Made by a program: the position numbers and the translations under genes. Below, piece by piece: positions 41,807 through 49,802 of a stretch of DNA of 55,891 nt. The stretch spans positions 1-55,891 of the forward strand of contig UQZY01000009.1 in the NCBI GenBank assembly GCA_900545655.1, given 5' to 3'. Below the pieces are notes generated by a model. It worked only from the letters and a program-made list of their open reading frames with translations, searched no databases and was not told the DNA's origin. The DNA comes from an uncultured Oscillospiraceae bacterium. Lineage in GTDB: Bacteria > Bacillota > Clostridia > Oscillospirales > Acutalibacteraceae. Positions within the stretch are counted from its first letter, which is position 1, and the number at the start of each line of letters is the position of its first letter.

Positions 41807-42538
41807 ATGGATACTAAAATAAAGATTCGCATTGCGGCGGTTACATCGTTTATTATAATGGTTTTTACCATCTTCCCCGTCTCAATGTTTACAACTGAAA
41901 AGGAAGTTACACTCAAAAGCGGTAAGGGCTCACTTGACGCAGTAAACTCAATAGAGGTTGTTACGCTCGAGATGAACTCACCGAATCAGCAGGTAAAATA
42001 CGGTACAACAGTCGAGAAAATACTCAACAACGCACCGCTTGATCCTGTTATCACAAGAGATTCCTACGTTGACAACAGAGTTGATGAAATCCTCAGCGAG
42101 ATAACGGATTGCACCATGTCAAACTATGAAAAGGTTCGTGCAATTCACGAGTATCTTATAAAGAATTTCTATTATAAGAGCTCTTTCATAACGGCAAGCG
42201 CAAGCTACAAAAGCTCTTATGACGCAAAAATGGTAGGTCGTGCAAAAGGAATGCTTAAAACAGGACACGGAACCTGCACCGAATACTCCGCTCTCTTTAT
42301 GGTTATGGCGAGAAGAATCGGTCTCCCTGTGTACTGCGTCCAGGGAACACTCAGCGGCGGCCCGCATACCTGGAATGTTCTTCGAGTAGACGGCAAGGAC
42401 TATATCTTCGACTCAGAGGTTGATTATATGATAGGAAAAGGAAGGCTTATATACAGACACTTCTGTACAACAAACACCTCCGGATACTATGCATTCAACA
42501 AAGAGGGAAATATCGGTTCTTTCAAAAATTTCGCATAA
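41807..42538 (+). CDS. Transglutaminase-like (cysteine protease fold) protein, membrane-anchored
   Basis: A 243-aa protein. Residues 8-28 form an uncleaved signal or anchor helix (AAVTSFIIMVFTIFPVSMF). The transglutaminase core has the triad: Cys in GHGTCTEYSALF, His in GGPHTWNVL and Asp in YIFDSEVDY. KVRAIHEYLIKNFYY precedes it, as in TgpA/YebA-type extracellular domains. It probably acts at the cell surface as a protease or amidase. ATG 41807 has GGGAG upstream. It is monocistronic and divergent from the zinc-ribbon operon, so a shared envelope role is possible but unproven. Confidence 0.85.
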   Translation: MDTKIKIRIAAVTSFIIMVFTIFPVSMFTTEKEVTLKSGKGSLDAVNSIEVVTLEMNSPNQQVKYGTTVEKILNNAPLDPVITRDSYVDNRVDEILSEITDCTMSNYEKVRAIHEYLIKNFYYKSSFITASASYKSSYDAKMVGRAKGMLKTGHGTCTEYSALFMVMARRIGLPVYCVQGTLSGGPHTWNVLRVDGKDYIFDSEVDYMIGKGRLIYRHFCTTNTSGYYAFNKEGNIGSFKNFA

Positions 42539-42633
42539 AAGGTTCGGGAGTAATACGAACGCAGAGAGTACAAAATAATTGATTTTTAAAAAAACTTGTT
42601 CACGTGATAAGTCTTTTTTCTTTTTATTTTCTG

Positions 42634-42642
42634 TGTTATAAT
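42634..42642 (+). promoter_or_regulatory. Extended -10 promoter of the M20 peptidase gene
   Basis: TGT-TATAAT: a TG dinucleotide at 42634-42635 one base before TATAAT (42637-42642). The -35 region is only a T-run, as is usual for extended -10 promoters. Confidence 0.6.
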
Positions 42643-42683
42643 CCTGTCATCGGGGAAAATTATTTAATATGGAGTTGAAAAAC

Positions 42684-44048
42684 ATGATTGACGAAAAAAT
42701 TGATCTTAAAAGAGTTTCCGACAAGCTCTCCGGTGCTATCAAAATAAAGACCATATCCAACGAGGACGAAGCTCTTACAGACTGGAATGAATTCGACAGA
42801 TTTCATTCGTACCTCAGGGAACAGTTCCCTCTCATTCACAAAAACCTTACTCTTGAAGTCGTAGGAAGGGCCGGTCTGCTCTACTATTGGAAGGGCTCGG
42901 ACGAAAGCCTTGATCCTATTGCGTTTCTTGCACATCAGGACGTTGTTCCCGTTGCTGTTGGAACGGATGAAGACTGGGAGCATCCCGCTTTTGAAGGCTA
43001 TAACGACGGCAAAATCATCTGGGGACGCGGAGCTATCGACATGAAGAACCATCTTATTTCCGTCATGGAAAGTGTTGAGCTTCTTCTTGAAGAGGGCTTT
43101 GTACCGAAACGCGGTGTTTATATCTGTCTCGGCTACAACGAGGAAATCGTTGCAGGAAAGGATAACTCCGCAAGAATGATTGCAAAGGTACTCAAGGACA
43201 AGGGCATTCATCTTGACAGCATAGTTGACGAAGGCGGCGCTATGGTTCCCGTAAAGATTCCCGGCGTTGTTGATACTGTACTCTCTGGCATAGGAATCGG
43301 TGAGAAGGGATACGCCGACTTCAAGGTTACGGTCAATTCCAAGGGCGGTCATTCATCGGCACCGCCGAAGCACACGGGTCTCGGTGTTCTTTCAAAGAAG
43401 ATAAGAAACCTTGAAAATCATCAGTTCCCCTCGGAGATGCCGGATTACTTCTTAAAGCTGATTCAGGCAATCGGTGATAAATCCGCTTTCTGGCTTAAGC
43501 CAATCCTTAAGAATGTCGACAAATACAAGGGGCTTGTTACCTTTATCATGTCAAACAGTGCTGCCGGCGCATCATTTGTGCGCTCATGTCAGGCTGTAAC
43601 CATGGCAAGCGGTTCCCCCACCGCCAACGTACTTCCTCAAAAGGCTTCCTGTGTTATTAACTTCAGGATGTTCCGCGGTCTTACAATTGAAGATTGCAGA
43701 CGCCATGTTGAAAAGTATATGGGCGGAAAGGATGTTACCGTTGAGCTTCTTAAGGGAAAAGAAGCAAGCGAAATTTCACCTATGGACTCAAGAGCTTTCG
43801 AAACACTCTCAAAGCTTATCGTTGAAAACAATCCTAAAAGCGCCGTAACTCCGTTTATGATTGTAGGAGGAACAGACTCCTATAACTATGAGTGCGTTTG
43901 TGAAAACATCTACAGATTTGCTCCGTTTGAGGTTCCCGCAAACATCATGCTCACGGCACACTCTACAAACGAGCGTATTCCTGTTGAGCAGCTCGGACGA
44001 GGCGTTGCCTTCTTTAAGCGCTATATCCGTGAAATGACGGCAGAATAA
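42684..44048 (+). CDS. M20-family zinc peptidase (carboxypeptidase-S/dipeptidase type)
   Basis: About 454 aa. Metal ligands and catalytic residues appear in order: His in IAFLAHQDVVPV, bridging Asp in GRGAIDMKNHLI, Glu pair in LGYNEEIVAG, Asp/Glu in SIVDEGGAMVP, and His in MLTAHSTNERIP near the C terminus. The dimerisation domain is inserted at about 210-330 (KGGHSSAPPKHTG). It probably hydrolyses di- or tripeptides or N-acylated amino acids in the cytoplasm. ATG 42684 follows GGAG at good spacing; ATG 42669 in the same frame is the alternative. Confidence 0.9.
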   Translation: MIDEKIDLKRVSDKLSGAIKIKTISNEDEALTDWNEFDRFHSYLREQFPLIHKNLTLEVVGRAGLLYYWKGSDESLDPIAFLAHQDVVPVAVGTDEDWEHPAFEGYNDGKIIWGRGAIDMKNHLISVMESVELLLEEGFVPKRGVYICLGYNEEIVAGKDNSARMIAKVLKDKGIHLDSIVDEGGAMVPVKIPGVVDTVLSGIGIGEKGYADFKVTVNSKGGHSSAPPKHTGLGVLSKKIRNLENHQFPSEMPDYFLKLIQAIGDKSAFWLKPILKNVDKYKGLVTFIMSNSAAGASFVRSCQAVTMASGSPTANVLPQKASCVINFRMFRGLTIEDCRRHVEKYMGGKDVTVELLKGKEASEISPMDSRAFETLSKLIVENNPKSAVTPFMIVGGTDSYNYECVCENIYRFAPFEVPANIMLTAHSTNERIPVEQLGRGVAFFKRYIREMTAE

Positions 44049-44049
44049 C

Positions 44050-44208
44050 GTCGCAGCGGTGTTGAGCGACTCTATTAAAAGTAGTGAAGTGCTTGTTTAA
44101 GCAGTGTATATAAATGACGTTTTAACGGTATATAAGTACTATTTGAACGGTAAATAAGCGGCTATTTAAGTAGCATTTAAACGCTGTTTATGCAGCATAT
44201 ATAGACGA
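44050..44208. repeat. Degenerate, helically phased AT/GC tract
   Basis: Part of the 355-bp gene-free stretch 44049-44403. GC-rich pentamers alternate with AT-only blocks at nearly one helical turn. They start at about 44101 (GCAGT), 44115 (TGACG), 44126 (CGGTA), 44136 (GTACT), 44148 (CGG), 44158 (GCGGC), 44170 (GTAGC), 44182 (CGCTG), 44192 (GCAGC) and 44204 (GACG). Spacings of 10-14 bp average about 11.4. Similar but less regular blocks precede them from 44050. Motifs such as TTTAA and TATAA recur without exact copies. Predicted to be curved or flexible DNA. The rest of the gap holds a terminator and a short inverted repeat TTTGCAC/GTGCAAA (44352-44372). Confidence 0.5.
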
Positions 44209-44239
44209 AAAAATCAATTTATAAAGCTTCATAACAGAA

Positions 44240-44277
44240 AAAAAAATAAACAGTTCGTTTGAACTGTTTATTTTTTT
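44240..44277. terminator. Bidirectional terminator between the peptidase and dapL
   Basis: A 17-bp perfect stem (AAAAAAATAAACAGTTC with GAACTGTTTATTTTTTT) and a GTTT loop. A/T arms give T-tracts on both strands, serving the convergent M20 and dapL genes. Confidence 0.88.
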
Positions 44278-44403
44278 ATTAAATTTTACGCACAGTAAAA
44301 CTGTGAAATAATTTTGTAAAACAGCCTTATAAAGCAAATCCGTACAACTATTTTGCACTAAAATTGTGCAAAGCAATGATACGCAAAGCTTTTTATCAGA
44401 AGG

Positions 44404-45585
44404 TCATTTAGAAAGAAGCTCTTTTATTCTTTTCATTGCTTCAACCGTATTTTCATAGCTTCCGAAGGAAGTAAAACGGAACCAGCCCTTTCCGCATTCT
44501 CCGAAGCCCTCTCCCGGTGTTCCCACAACCTGCACCTTTTCAAGTAGGATATCAAAGAAATCCCATGACGAAAGACCGTTCGGACATTTCACCCATATAT
44601 ACGGAGAATTCTTTCCTCCGGTGTACGGCATACCGAGCTCATCAAATGTTTCGGCAATAACCCTTGCGTTTTTTTGATAGTAGCCGATATTTTCTTTTAT
44701 CTGGCTTATACCCTCTTTTGTAAACACAGCCGCAACAGCACACTGCACGGGATAAGAAACACCGTTGTACTTGGTGCTGAGCCTTCTGTACCAAAGCTTG
44801 TATATGTTATGCCCGTCACGCTCAAGCTCACGCGGTATAACGGTATAGCCGCCGCGTGTTCCCGTAAACCCTGCGGTTTTTGAAAGTGAGCAAAGTTCTA
44901 TGGCACATGTACGTGCGCCCGGAATCGCAAATATGCTTCTCGGACTGTCATCCGTTATGAAAGCCTCGTATGCACAGTCATATATGATGATTGCATCATT
45001 CTTGTTTGCGTAATCAACCCATTCTTTAAGCTGAGCATAAGAGTAGGCTGAGCCGGTAGGATTGTTCGGTGAGCAAAGATAGATGATGTCGGCGTGGACA
45101 TCATGGTCCGGCATGGCGCAGAATCCGTTATCCTCGGTGGCAGCGGCATATATGATTTTTCTGCCGGCCATGATATTGGAGTCGACGTATACAGGATACA
45201 CGGGGTCTGTCACAAGGACAATATTGTCTTTTGCAAAGATGTCTCCAATGTTGGCGCAGTCGGATTTTGCACCGTCGTTGACCAGTATTTCATCTGCGCC
45301 AACGTCCACGCCGAAGGTCTTGTAATACGAGCTTATTGCCTCTCTTACAAAAGCATACCCTTCATAATCAGGATATCCCTTGAAGGTTTCCTTGTGTCCG
45401 AGCTCATCCGCCCCTTTTTTCAGCGCATCTACCACAACCGGCGCAAGCGGAAGTGTTACGTCGCCTATTCCCATACGGATAACCGGCTTGTCGGGATTTT
45501 TCGCAATAAAGTCATTTGTTCTTTTAGCAACCTCGGCAAAAAGATAATTCGGGACAAGATTGTCAAAATTTGAATTGATTTTCAT
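44404..45585 (-). CDS. dapL: LL-diaminopimelate aminotransferase
   Basis: A 393-aa PLP enzyme converting tetrahydrodipicolinate directly to LL-diaminopimelate with glutamate, bypassing the acylated routes. Signatures: MGIGDVTLPLAPVVVDAL, GYPDYEGYAFVREAI, LCSPNNPTGSAYSY, IIYDCAYEAFI and the PLP lysine in SLSKTAGFTGTRGG. Length is typical. GAGGTATT precedes the ATG. It follows dapF by 120 bp, and the two enzymes act in sequence toward meso-diaminopimelate and lysine. Confidence 0.96.
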   Translation of the reverse strand: MKINSNFDNLVPNYLFAEVAKRTNDFIAKNPDKPVIRMGIGDVTLPLAPVVVDALKKGADELGHKETFKGYPDYEGYAFVREAISSYYKTFGVDVGADEILVNDGAKSDCANIGDIFAKDNIVLVTDPVYPVYVDSNIMAGRKIIYAAATEDNGFCAMPDHDVHADIIYLCSPNNPTGSAYSYAQLKEWVDYANKNDAIIIYDCAYEAFITDDSPRSIFAIPGARTCAIELCSLSKTAGFTGTRGGYTVIPRELERDGHNIYKLWYRRLSTKYNGVSYPVQCAVAAVFTKEGISQIKENIGYYQKNARVIAETFDELGMPYTGGKNSPYIWVKCPNGLSSWDFFDILLEKVQVVGTPGEGFGECGKGWFRFTSFGSYENTVEAMKRIKELLSK

Positions 45586-45705
45586 TTAGTAATACCTCAT
45601 CGTCACACAAAAGATAAATGTAAAAAGCGGATTGAATATACCGGGCTTATAAGATATGCCCTACCAAACGGAACAATTGTTGAATTGCCGTATATTTTAT
45701 GTTAT

Positions 45706-46551
45706 TCAGAGACATTCACCTTTAAACACAAACCTTGCGGGACCTGTCATAAAAACAGTACCGTCGCCTGCATAGCGTATTTTAAGGTCGCCCCCGCGAA
45801 GCTTTACGGTTATTTCTCTGTCCCGCTCACAAAGACCGTTCAGAGCAGCCGCAACAACAGTCGCACATGCTCCCGTTCCGCAGGCAAGCGTTTCTCCGCT
45901 GCCTCTCTCCCAGACACGCATTTCAAACTCCGTATCGCTTAGCTTTCGTACAAACTCGGTGTTCGTGCGTTCCGGAAACATCTCATGATTTTCAAAGTAC
46001 GGCCCTATCCTTGTAAGCTCAAGCTTCATCGGGCTTTCATCCATAAACACAACGCAGTGCGGATTTCCCATTGAAACGGCAGTTATTTCATACGCTTTAT
46101 CATTTACGGAAATAAGCCGTTTTACAACTGTATCTCCGAAAAAATTCGTAGGTATTTCGGCACCGATCAAAACAGGCCTTCCCATATCAACCGTCACAGA
46201 GTCAACCGTTCCGTCCTTCAGAAAAAGATTGAGCGTTTTTATTCCGGAAAGTGTTTCAAGAGTAACGACGGTTTTATCCGTAAGCCCGAGATCATATACA
46301 AATTTGCCTATGCACCGGGATGCATTGCCGCACATCTTACCCTCTGAGCCGTCAGCATTGAACATACGCATCTTAAAGTCCGCAATATCCGACTTGCATA
46401 TGAGTATGATACCGTCTCCTCCGACGCCGAAATGTCTGTCGGAAAGCTTTACCGAAAGTTCCTCCGGGTTATCAATCATATGCTCTGTACAGTCAAAATA
46501 TATGTAGTCGTTTCCGAGACCCTCCATTTTGTAAAAAACCACTGCTGCCAC
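45706..46551 (-). CDS. dapF: Diaminopimelate epimerase
   Basis: A 281-aa PLP-independent epimerase making meso-diaminopimelate for peptidoglycan and lysine. The two catalytic cysteines are in KMCGNASRCIG and LACGTGACAT. Other conserved parts are MEGLGNDYIYFD, RHFGVGGDGIILI and SMGNPHCVVF. The start is GTG at 46551, behind AAAGGCGG. It lies 42 bp after the ABC ATPase gene with no terminator I can see between them, so it may be read from the T-box promoter. Confidence 0.96.
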   Translation of the reverse strand: MAAVVFYKMEGLGNDYIYFDCTEHMIDNPEELSVKLSDRHFGVGGDGIILICKSDIADFKMRMFNADGSEGKMCGNASRCIGKFVYDLGLTDKTVVTLETLSGIKTLNLFLKDGTVDSVTVDMGRPVLIGAEIPTNFFGDTVVKRLISVNDKAYEITAVSMGNPHCVVFMDESPMKLELTRIGPYFENHEMFPERTNTEFVRKLSDTEFEMRVWERGSGETLACGTGACATVVAAALNGLCERDREITVKLRGGDLKIRYAGDGTVFMTGPARFVFKGECL

Positions 46552-46593
46552 ACCGCCTTTGTATATGATATGTTTTGTGATATTTTATACCGC

Positions 46594-47367
46594 CTAGTTT
46601 CCACATTCAATACTTATTTCATTAAATATCCGGAGAAGATCGTTTATTCCCGTGTTTTTTTTGTCCTCTCCGCTCTTGTCAAGGATTACATCGCCCTTGT
46701 CCATCATGATAAGACGGGTACCGTACTCTGCCGCATAGCGAAGATTGTGCGTTACCATCATAGCGGTAAGATTCTTTTCTTTTACTACCTTATCCGTAAG
46801 CTGCATGATTATCTCAGCTGTTTTCGGGTCAAGTGCCGCTGTATGCTCATCAAGAATAAGAAAGTCGAGCGGTGTGAGCGTCGTCATAACCAGAGAAAGA
46901 GCCTGTCTCTGTCCGCCGGAGAGGGAGCCGACCTTTATGCCCATCTTGTTTTCAAGCCCGAGACCGAGGATTTCAAGTGAGGACTTATAAAAGTCTTCAC
47001 GCTCCTTGTTCACGCCCGAAGAAAGTCCGAAGCGCTTACCCTTGTTGTCGGCGAGGGACATGTTCTCAAGAATAGTCATTGATGGGCATGTTCCGACAGC
47101 CGGATTCTGATAAACACGGCCTATCCTTCTGTATCTTTTGTACTCCTGCATCTTTGTTATATCTTTTCCGTTTATCAAAACGCTTCCGCCGTCAACCGGA
47201 ATGCTTCCGCAAACGATATTCAAAAGAGAGGTCTTACCGGAGCCGTTAGAACCAACTATCGAGACAAATTCTCCGTCCTTAACCGTGAGATTGAAATCCT
47301 TGAAAAGGCACATCTCGGTTATCTCTCCGGGATTATATATCTTACATATGTCCTTGAGCTCAAGCAT
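46594..47367 (-). CDS. ABC transporter ATPase, TrpZ-like
   Basis: A 257-aa nucleotide-binding subunit: Walker A GSNGSGKTSLL near residue 40, Q-loop VYQNPAVG, signature LSGGQRQALS, Walker B FLILDEHTAALDP (His after the Glu, as in this subfamily) and switch His in MMVTHNLRYA. With the permease and binding protein next door it forms an uptake system of the TrpXYZ type. ATG 47367 has AGGAGGTGA upstream and overlaps the permease gene by 8 bases. Confidence 0.92.
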   Translation of the reverse strand: MLELKDICKIYNPGEITEMCLFKDFNLTVKDGEFVSIVGSNGSGKTSLLNIVCGSIPVDGGSVLINGKDITKMQEYKRYRRIGRVYQNPAVGTCPSMTILENMSLADNKGKRFGLSSGVNKEREDFYKSSLEILGLGLENKMGIKVGSLSGGQRQALSLVMTTLTPLDFLILDEHTAALDPKTAEIIMQLTDKVVKEKNLTAMMVTHNLRYAAEYGTRLIMMDKGDVILDKSGEDKKNTGINDLLRIFNEISIECGN

Positions 47368-48256
47368 GACTCTCACCTCCTACCTTTTTGCTGTTTCCTA
47401 TTACAAGAATGATAAGGAAAAGAACGGCGGTGATAAGCTTCAGGAGATTTGCCGGAAGTCCGAGTGTGATAGCAATCTGAATACACGCCTTATAGATGAT
47501 ACTTCCGACAAGCGCGCACGTTGTTCCCTTTACAAAGCTCAGCTTTTTGAAAATAGTTGAACCTATTATTACGGTGGCAAGCGCAAATACAACCTGTCCC
47601 GTACCCATGGTGCTTGAAAAAGCTCGCTGCTCCTGAACCACGACGCAGCCTGAAAGCGCTACAAGAGCGTTTGCTATAACAAGTCCGAGTATCTTAACCG
47701 AGCCCTTGTCCTTTGCCATGGAGGTAACAAGCGCCGCATTGTCGCCCACCGCACGGAGAAGAAGTCCGCTCTTTGTTTTAAAGTAAAGGTCGATAATAAT
47801 TTTAAATATAACTACGAGGATAAGGGAAACAATGAGTTTTCTGTAAAGGAGAGATACTCCGCCAAACAGCGCCATGGTAGGTGCAGCCGTAAAGATAGTC
47901 GGCGTTTCTCTGCCTATACTGAGGTTTGAGCCCGCAATCTGAAGGTTTATTGAAAACAAAGCCGTCATGGTGATGATTCCCGCAAGAAGATCACGTACCT
48001 TAAGCTTTACGTGTATGAAGCCCGTTATGAAGCCCGCAAGCGCACCCACAAGAAGCGCAATCGGAATCGTAAGGTACGGATTCATTCCCCTTGTCAGTAA
48101 AACAGCCGTAACGGCTGCTCCCAGCGGGAAGCAACCGTCAACCGTCAGATCCGGAAAATCAAGTATTTTATATGTGATATACACGCCGTATGACATAAGG
48201 GCGTATATAAAGCCCTGTGTCAGCGTGGCAATAAGCAGGTCAAGAAAGACGTTCAC
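47360..48256 (-). CDS. ABC transporter permease, TrpY-like
   Basis: A 298-aa membrane subunit with about eight to nine helices. It resembles the branched-chain amino-acid/ribose permease superfamily: YGVYITYKILDFPDLTVDGCFPLGAAVTA and GLLLRAVGDNAALVTSMA. A single permease gene implies a homodimer. The start is GTG 48256 with AGAGGGG upstream. Confidence 0.9.
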   Translation of the reverse strand: MNVFLDLLIATLTQGFIYALMSYGVYITYKILDFPDLTVDGCFPLGAAVTAVLLTRGMNPYLTIPIALLVGALAGFITGFIHVKLKVRDLLAGIITMTALFSINLQIAGSNLSIGRETPTIFTAAPTMALFGGVSLLYRKLIVSLILVVIFKIIIDLYFKTKSGLLLRAVGDNAALVTSMAKDKGSVKILGLVIANALVALSGCVVVQEQRAFSSTMGTGQVVFALATVIIGSTIFKKLSFVKGTTCALVGSIIYKACIQIAITLGLPANLLKLITAVLFLIILVIGNSKKVGGESHA

Positions 48257-48290
48257 TCTTAAGTTCCCCTCTCTGAATAATCGTTATATG

Positions 48291-49268
48291 TTAAGCAGAA
48301 GTTACATCTGTTGCAGCTTTCGAGATATCCTCCGGAAGTGTAATTCCGAATACTTTAATTGCATCATTATTTACATATGTCTTGTATTCTGAAATGGTCT
48401 CATAGTCCATATCCACAGCCTTTGCCTCACCCTTGAGGATTTTAGCCGCCATTTTTCCGGTTTTTATTCCAAGCTCAAAATAATCGATTCCGACAGAAGC
48501 CACGCAGCCCTTTTTAACCTGCTCAATTTCTGAACCGTATACAGGAATCTTTGCTTCATCTGTTTTTTCAAGTATTGAAGGAAGAACACCTACAACGTTG
48601 TTGTCCGTAAGGTTTGAGAAACAGTCAACGCCCTTTGAAATAAGAGTCTCGGCGGCCTGAACTGCTTCTGACTGAGCTGTGATACCGATAGCTTCAATCT
48701 TAAAATCATACTTTGATGCGCTCGACTTATACTCTTCGATAGCCGAAATCGAGTTTGGCTCTGAGGTTGTGTAAATGATTCCTATGGTCTTTGCCTCCGG
48801 CTGGAGTGTACGTATAAGCTTAAGCTGCTCTTCTACCGGGAGCTTATCGCTTGTGCCCGTTACATTGCCCTCATCAAGCTTTGCTTCCTTCGGGTCGGTG
48901 ATAGCGGTAAATATAACAGGTATATCCTTGTCCTCTGCTGCCGCAAAGCAAGCTGTTGCGGACGGTGTTGCTATAGCACACATGAGAGATACATTCTTTG
49001 CCGAAAAGTTCTGTGCAATCTGCGTAGCGATTGCGTCATCAAATCCTGCATTCTGATAATCAACCGTGAAATCCTTTCCCTCAGTAAGTCCCGCATCCTT
49101 AAGTCCCTGAAGAAAGCCCTCTCTGCAGTTGTCGAGAGACGCATGCTCTCCATACTGAGAGATACCTATAACGGGAACATCGTTCCCCTTATCTTTGCCG
49201 CATGCCGAAAATGCAAATACGAATGAAAGTACAAGCACGATTGAAATTATTTTCTTAAAGTTTTTCAT
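48291..49268 (-). CDS. ABC transporter substrate-binding lipoprotein, TrpX-like
   Basis: A 325-aa lipoprotein. The signal peptide ends in a lipobox (FAFSACGKDKG, Cys about residue 23), so the mature protein is tethered outside the membrane. The rest is the ABC_sub_bind fold: VIGISQYGEHASLDNCREGF, VIFTAITDPKEAKL, TIGIIYTTSEPNS and SVGIDYFELG. Orthologous TrpX systems in Firmicutes are commonly under tryptophan T-box control. It is the first gene behind the T-box at 49422-49705. Confidence 0.9.
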   Translation of the reverse strand: MKNFKKIISIVLVLSFVFAFSACGKDKGNDVPVIGISQYGEHASLDNCREGFLQGLKDAGLTEGKDFTVDYQNAGFDDAIATQIAQNFSAKNVSLMCAIATPSATACFAAAEDKDIPVIFTAITDPKEAKLDEGNVTGTSDKLPVEEQLKLIRTLQPEAKTIGIIYTTSEPNSISAIEEYKSSASKYDFKIEAIGITAQSEAVQAAETLISKGVDCFSNLTDNNVVGVLPSILEKTDEAKIPVYGSEIEQVKKGCVASVGIDYFELGIKTGKMAAKILKGEAKAVDMDYETISEYKTYVNNDAIKVFGITLPEDISKAATDVTSA

Positions 49269-49421
49269 GATTTTTCCTCTTCCCTTTTATTTTATAGTCA
49301 TCAATTTATGTTTTTTCCGTTCTTTATGCCATCGTATGGCGATGTAACAGCGTTTGTAATCAGAATCGCCATCGGTCGCTGTACGTATATCTTCTCATCA
49401 TAATAAAACACCTCATAAAAC

Positions 49422-49458
49422 AAAAAAAGTCTCAGAATTCTTAACGAATCCTGAGACG
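49422..49458 (-). terminator. T-box regulatory terminator
   Basis: On the minus strand CGTCTCAGGATTCG (49458-49445) pairs with GAATTCTGAGAC (49440-49429), followed by seven T residues (49428-49422). It is the competing structure to the antiterminator formed by the T-box sequence. Confidence 0.9.
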
Positions 49459-49705
49459 AAATTTAACTGAAATTCCGCGGTACCACTCAGCTTGACAAAG
49501 CGTCCACTCATTCATGCACTGACATGCACTACGCACGGTAACGGATGCGAACCGTCGGTTGCTACTCGGCACTCAAGCCTTTCGACCGCCCTCATAAGGC
49601 CATTCGCCGGAGTCTGCCTGCTACAATCACACCGCCTGTAGCTCTCTTTGAAACAGTTGCGACCGGTTACTTACTCTTAATCATCGGTTTAACTATTTAC
49701 TTGTT
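49422..49705 (-). promoter_or_regulatory. T-box riboswitch (best reading: tryptophan, UGG)
   Basis: Minus-strand leader with the T-box consensus GAGTGGTACCGCGG at 49488-49475. The distal stem I is GCUAC-loop-GUAGC (49643-49618 region), whose AGGCGGUGUGAUU loop resembles that of glyQS. The specifier bulge reads GAAUGGC: the UGG codon at 49602-49600 is placed one base before the closing helix UAAG/CUUA. AUG (49603-49601) is the alternative. The antiterminator bulge UGGU would pair perfectly with a tRNA ending ACCA, whereas bacterial tRNA-Trp usually ends GCCA and would form a G-U pair. Uncharged tRNA should permit expression of trpXYZ-like genes. This explains most of the 534-bp gap 49269-49802. 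Confidence 0.9.
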
Positions 49706-49711
49706 GTCGAA

Positions 49712-49740
49712 ATTGTAATACCAACAAAAACATTTGTCAA
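49712..49740 (-). promoter_or_regulatory. Promoter of the T-box operon
   Basis: On the minus strand TTGACA (49740-49735), a 17-bp spacer and TACAAT (49717-49712), with a start near 49705. Beyond it, 49741-49802 contains an inverted repeat TTGACA-N7-TGTCAA (49772-49790) of unknown meaning. Confidence 0.88.
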
Positions 49741-49802
49741 TATATTTTTTCAAAAAATCATTTTTGCCCGATTGACAAGTATGATGTCAAAGCATATAAC
49801 AA

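Noticed and set aside
42660..43352. 230-aa minus-strand open frame
   Set aside because: Shadow of the M20 peptidase, whose metal ligands are complete on the other strand.
44050..44208. CRISPR array or ordinary tandem repeat
   Set aside because: Units are not identical, spacing is near 11 bp rather than about 60, and no cas genes are present.
49563..49586. AAG/AAA lysine specifier in the second GAAAGG stretch of the T-box leader
   Set aside because: It would suit dapF-dapL, but would leave about 29 unpaired bases on the 3' side of stem I against 11 on the 5' side; the GAAUGGC loop gives a balanced stem.
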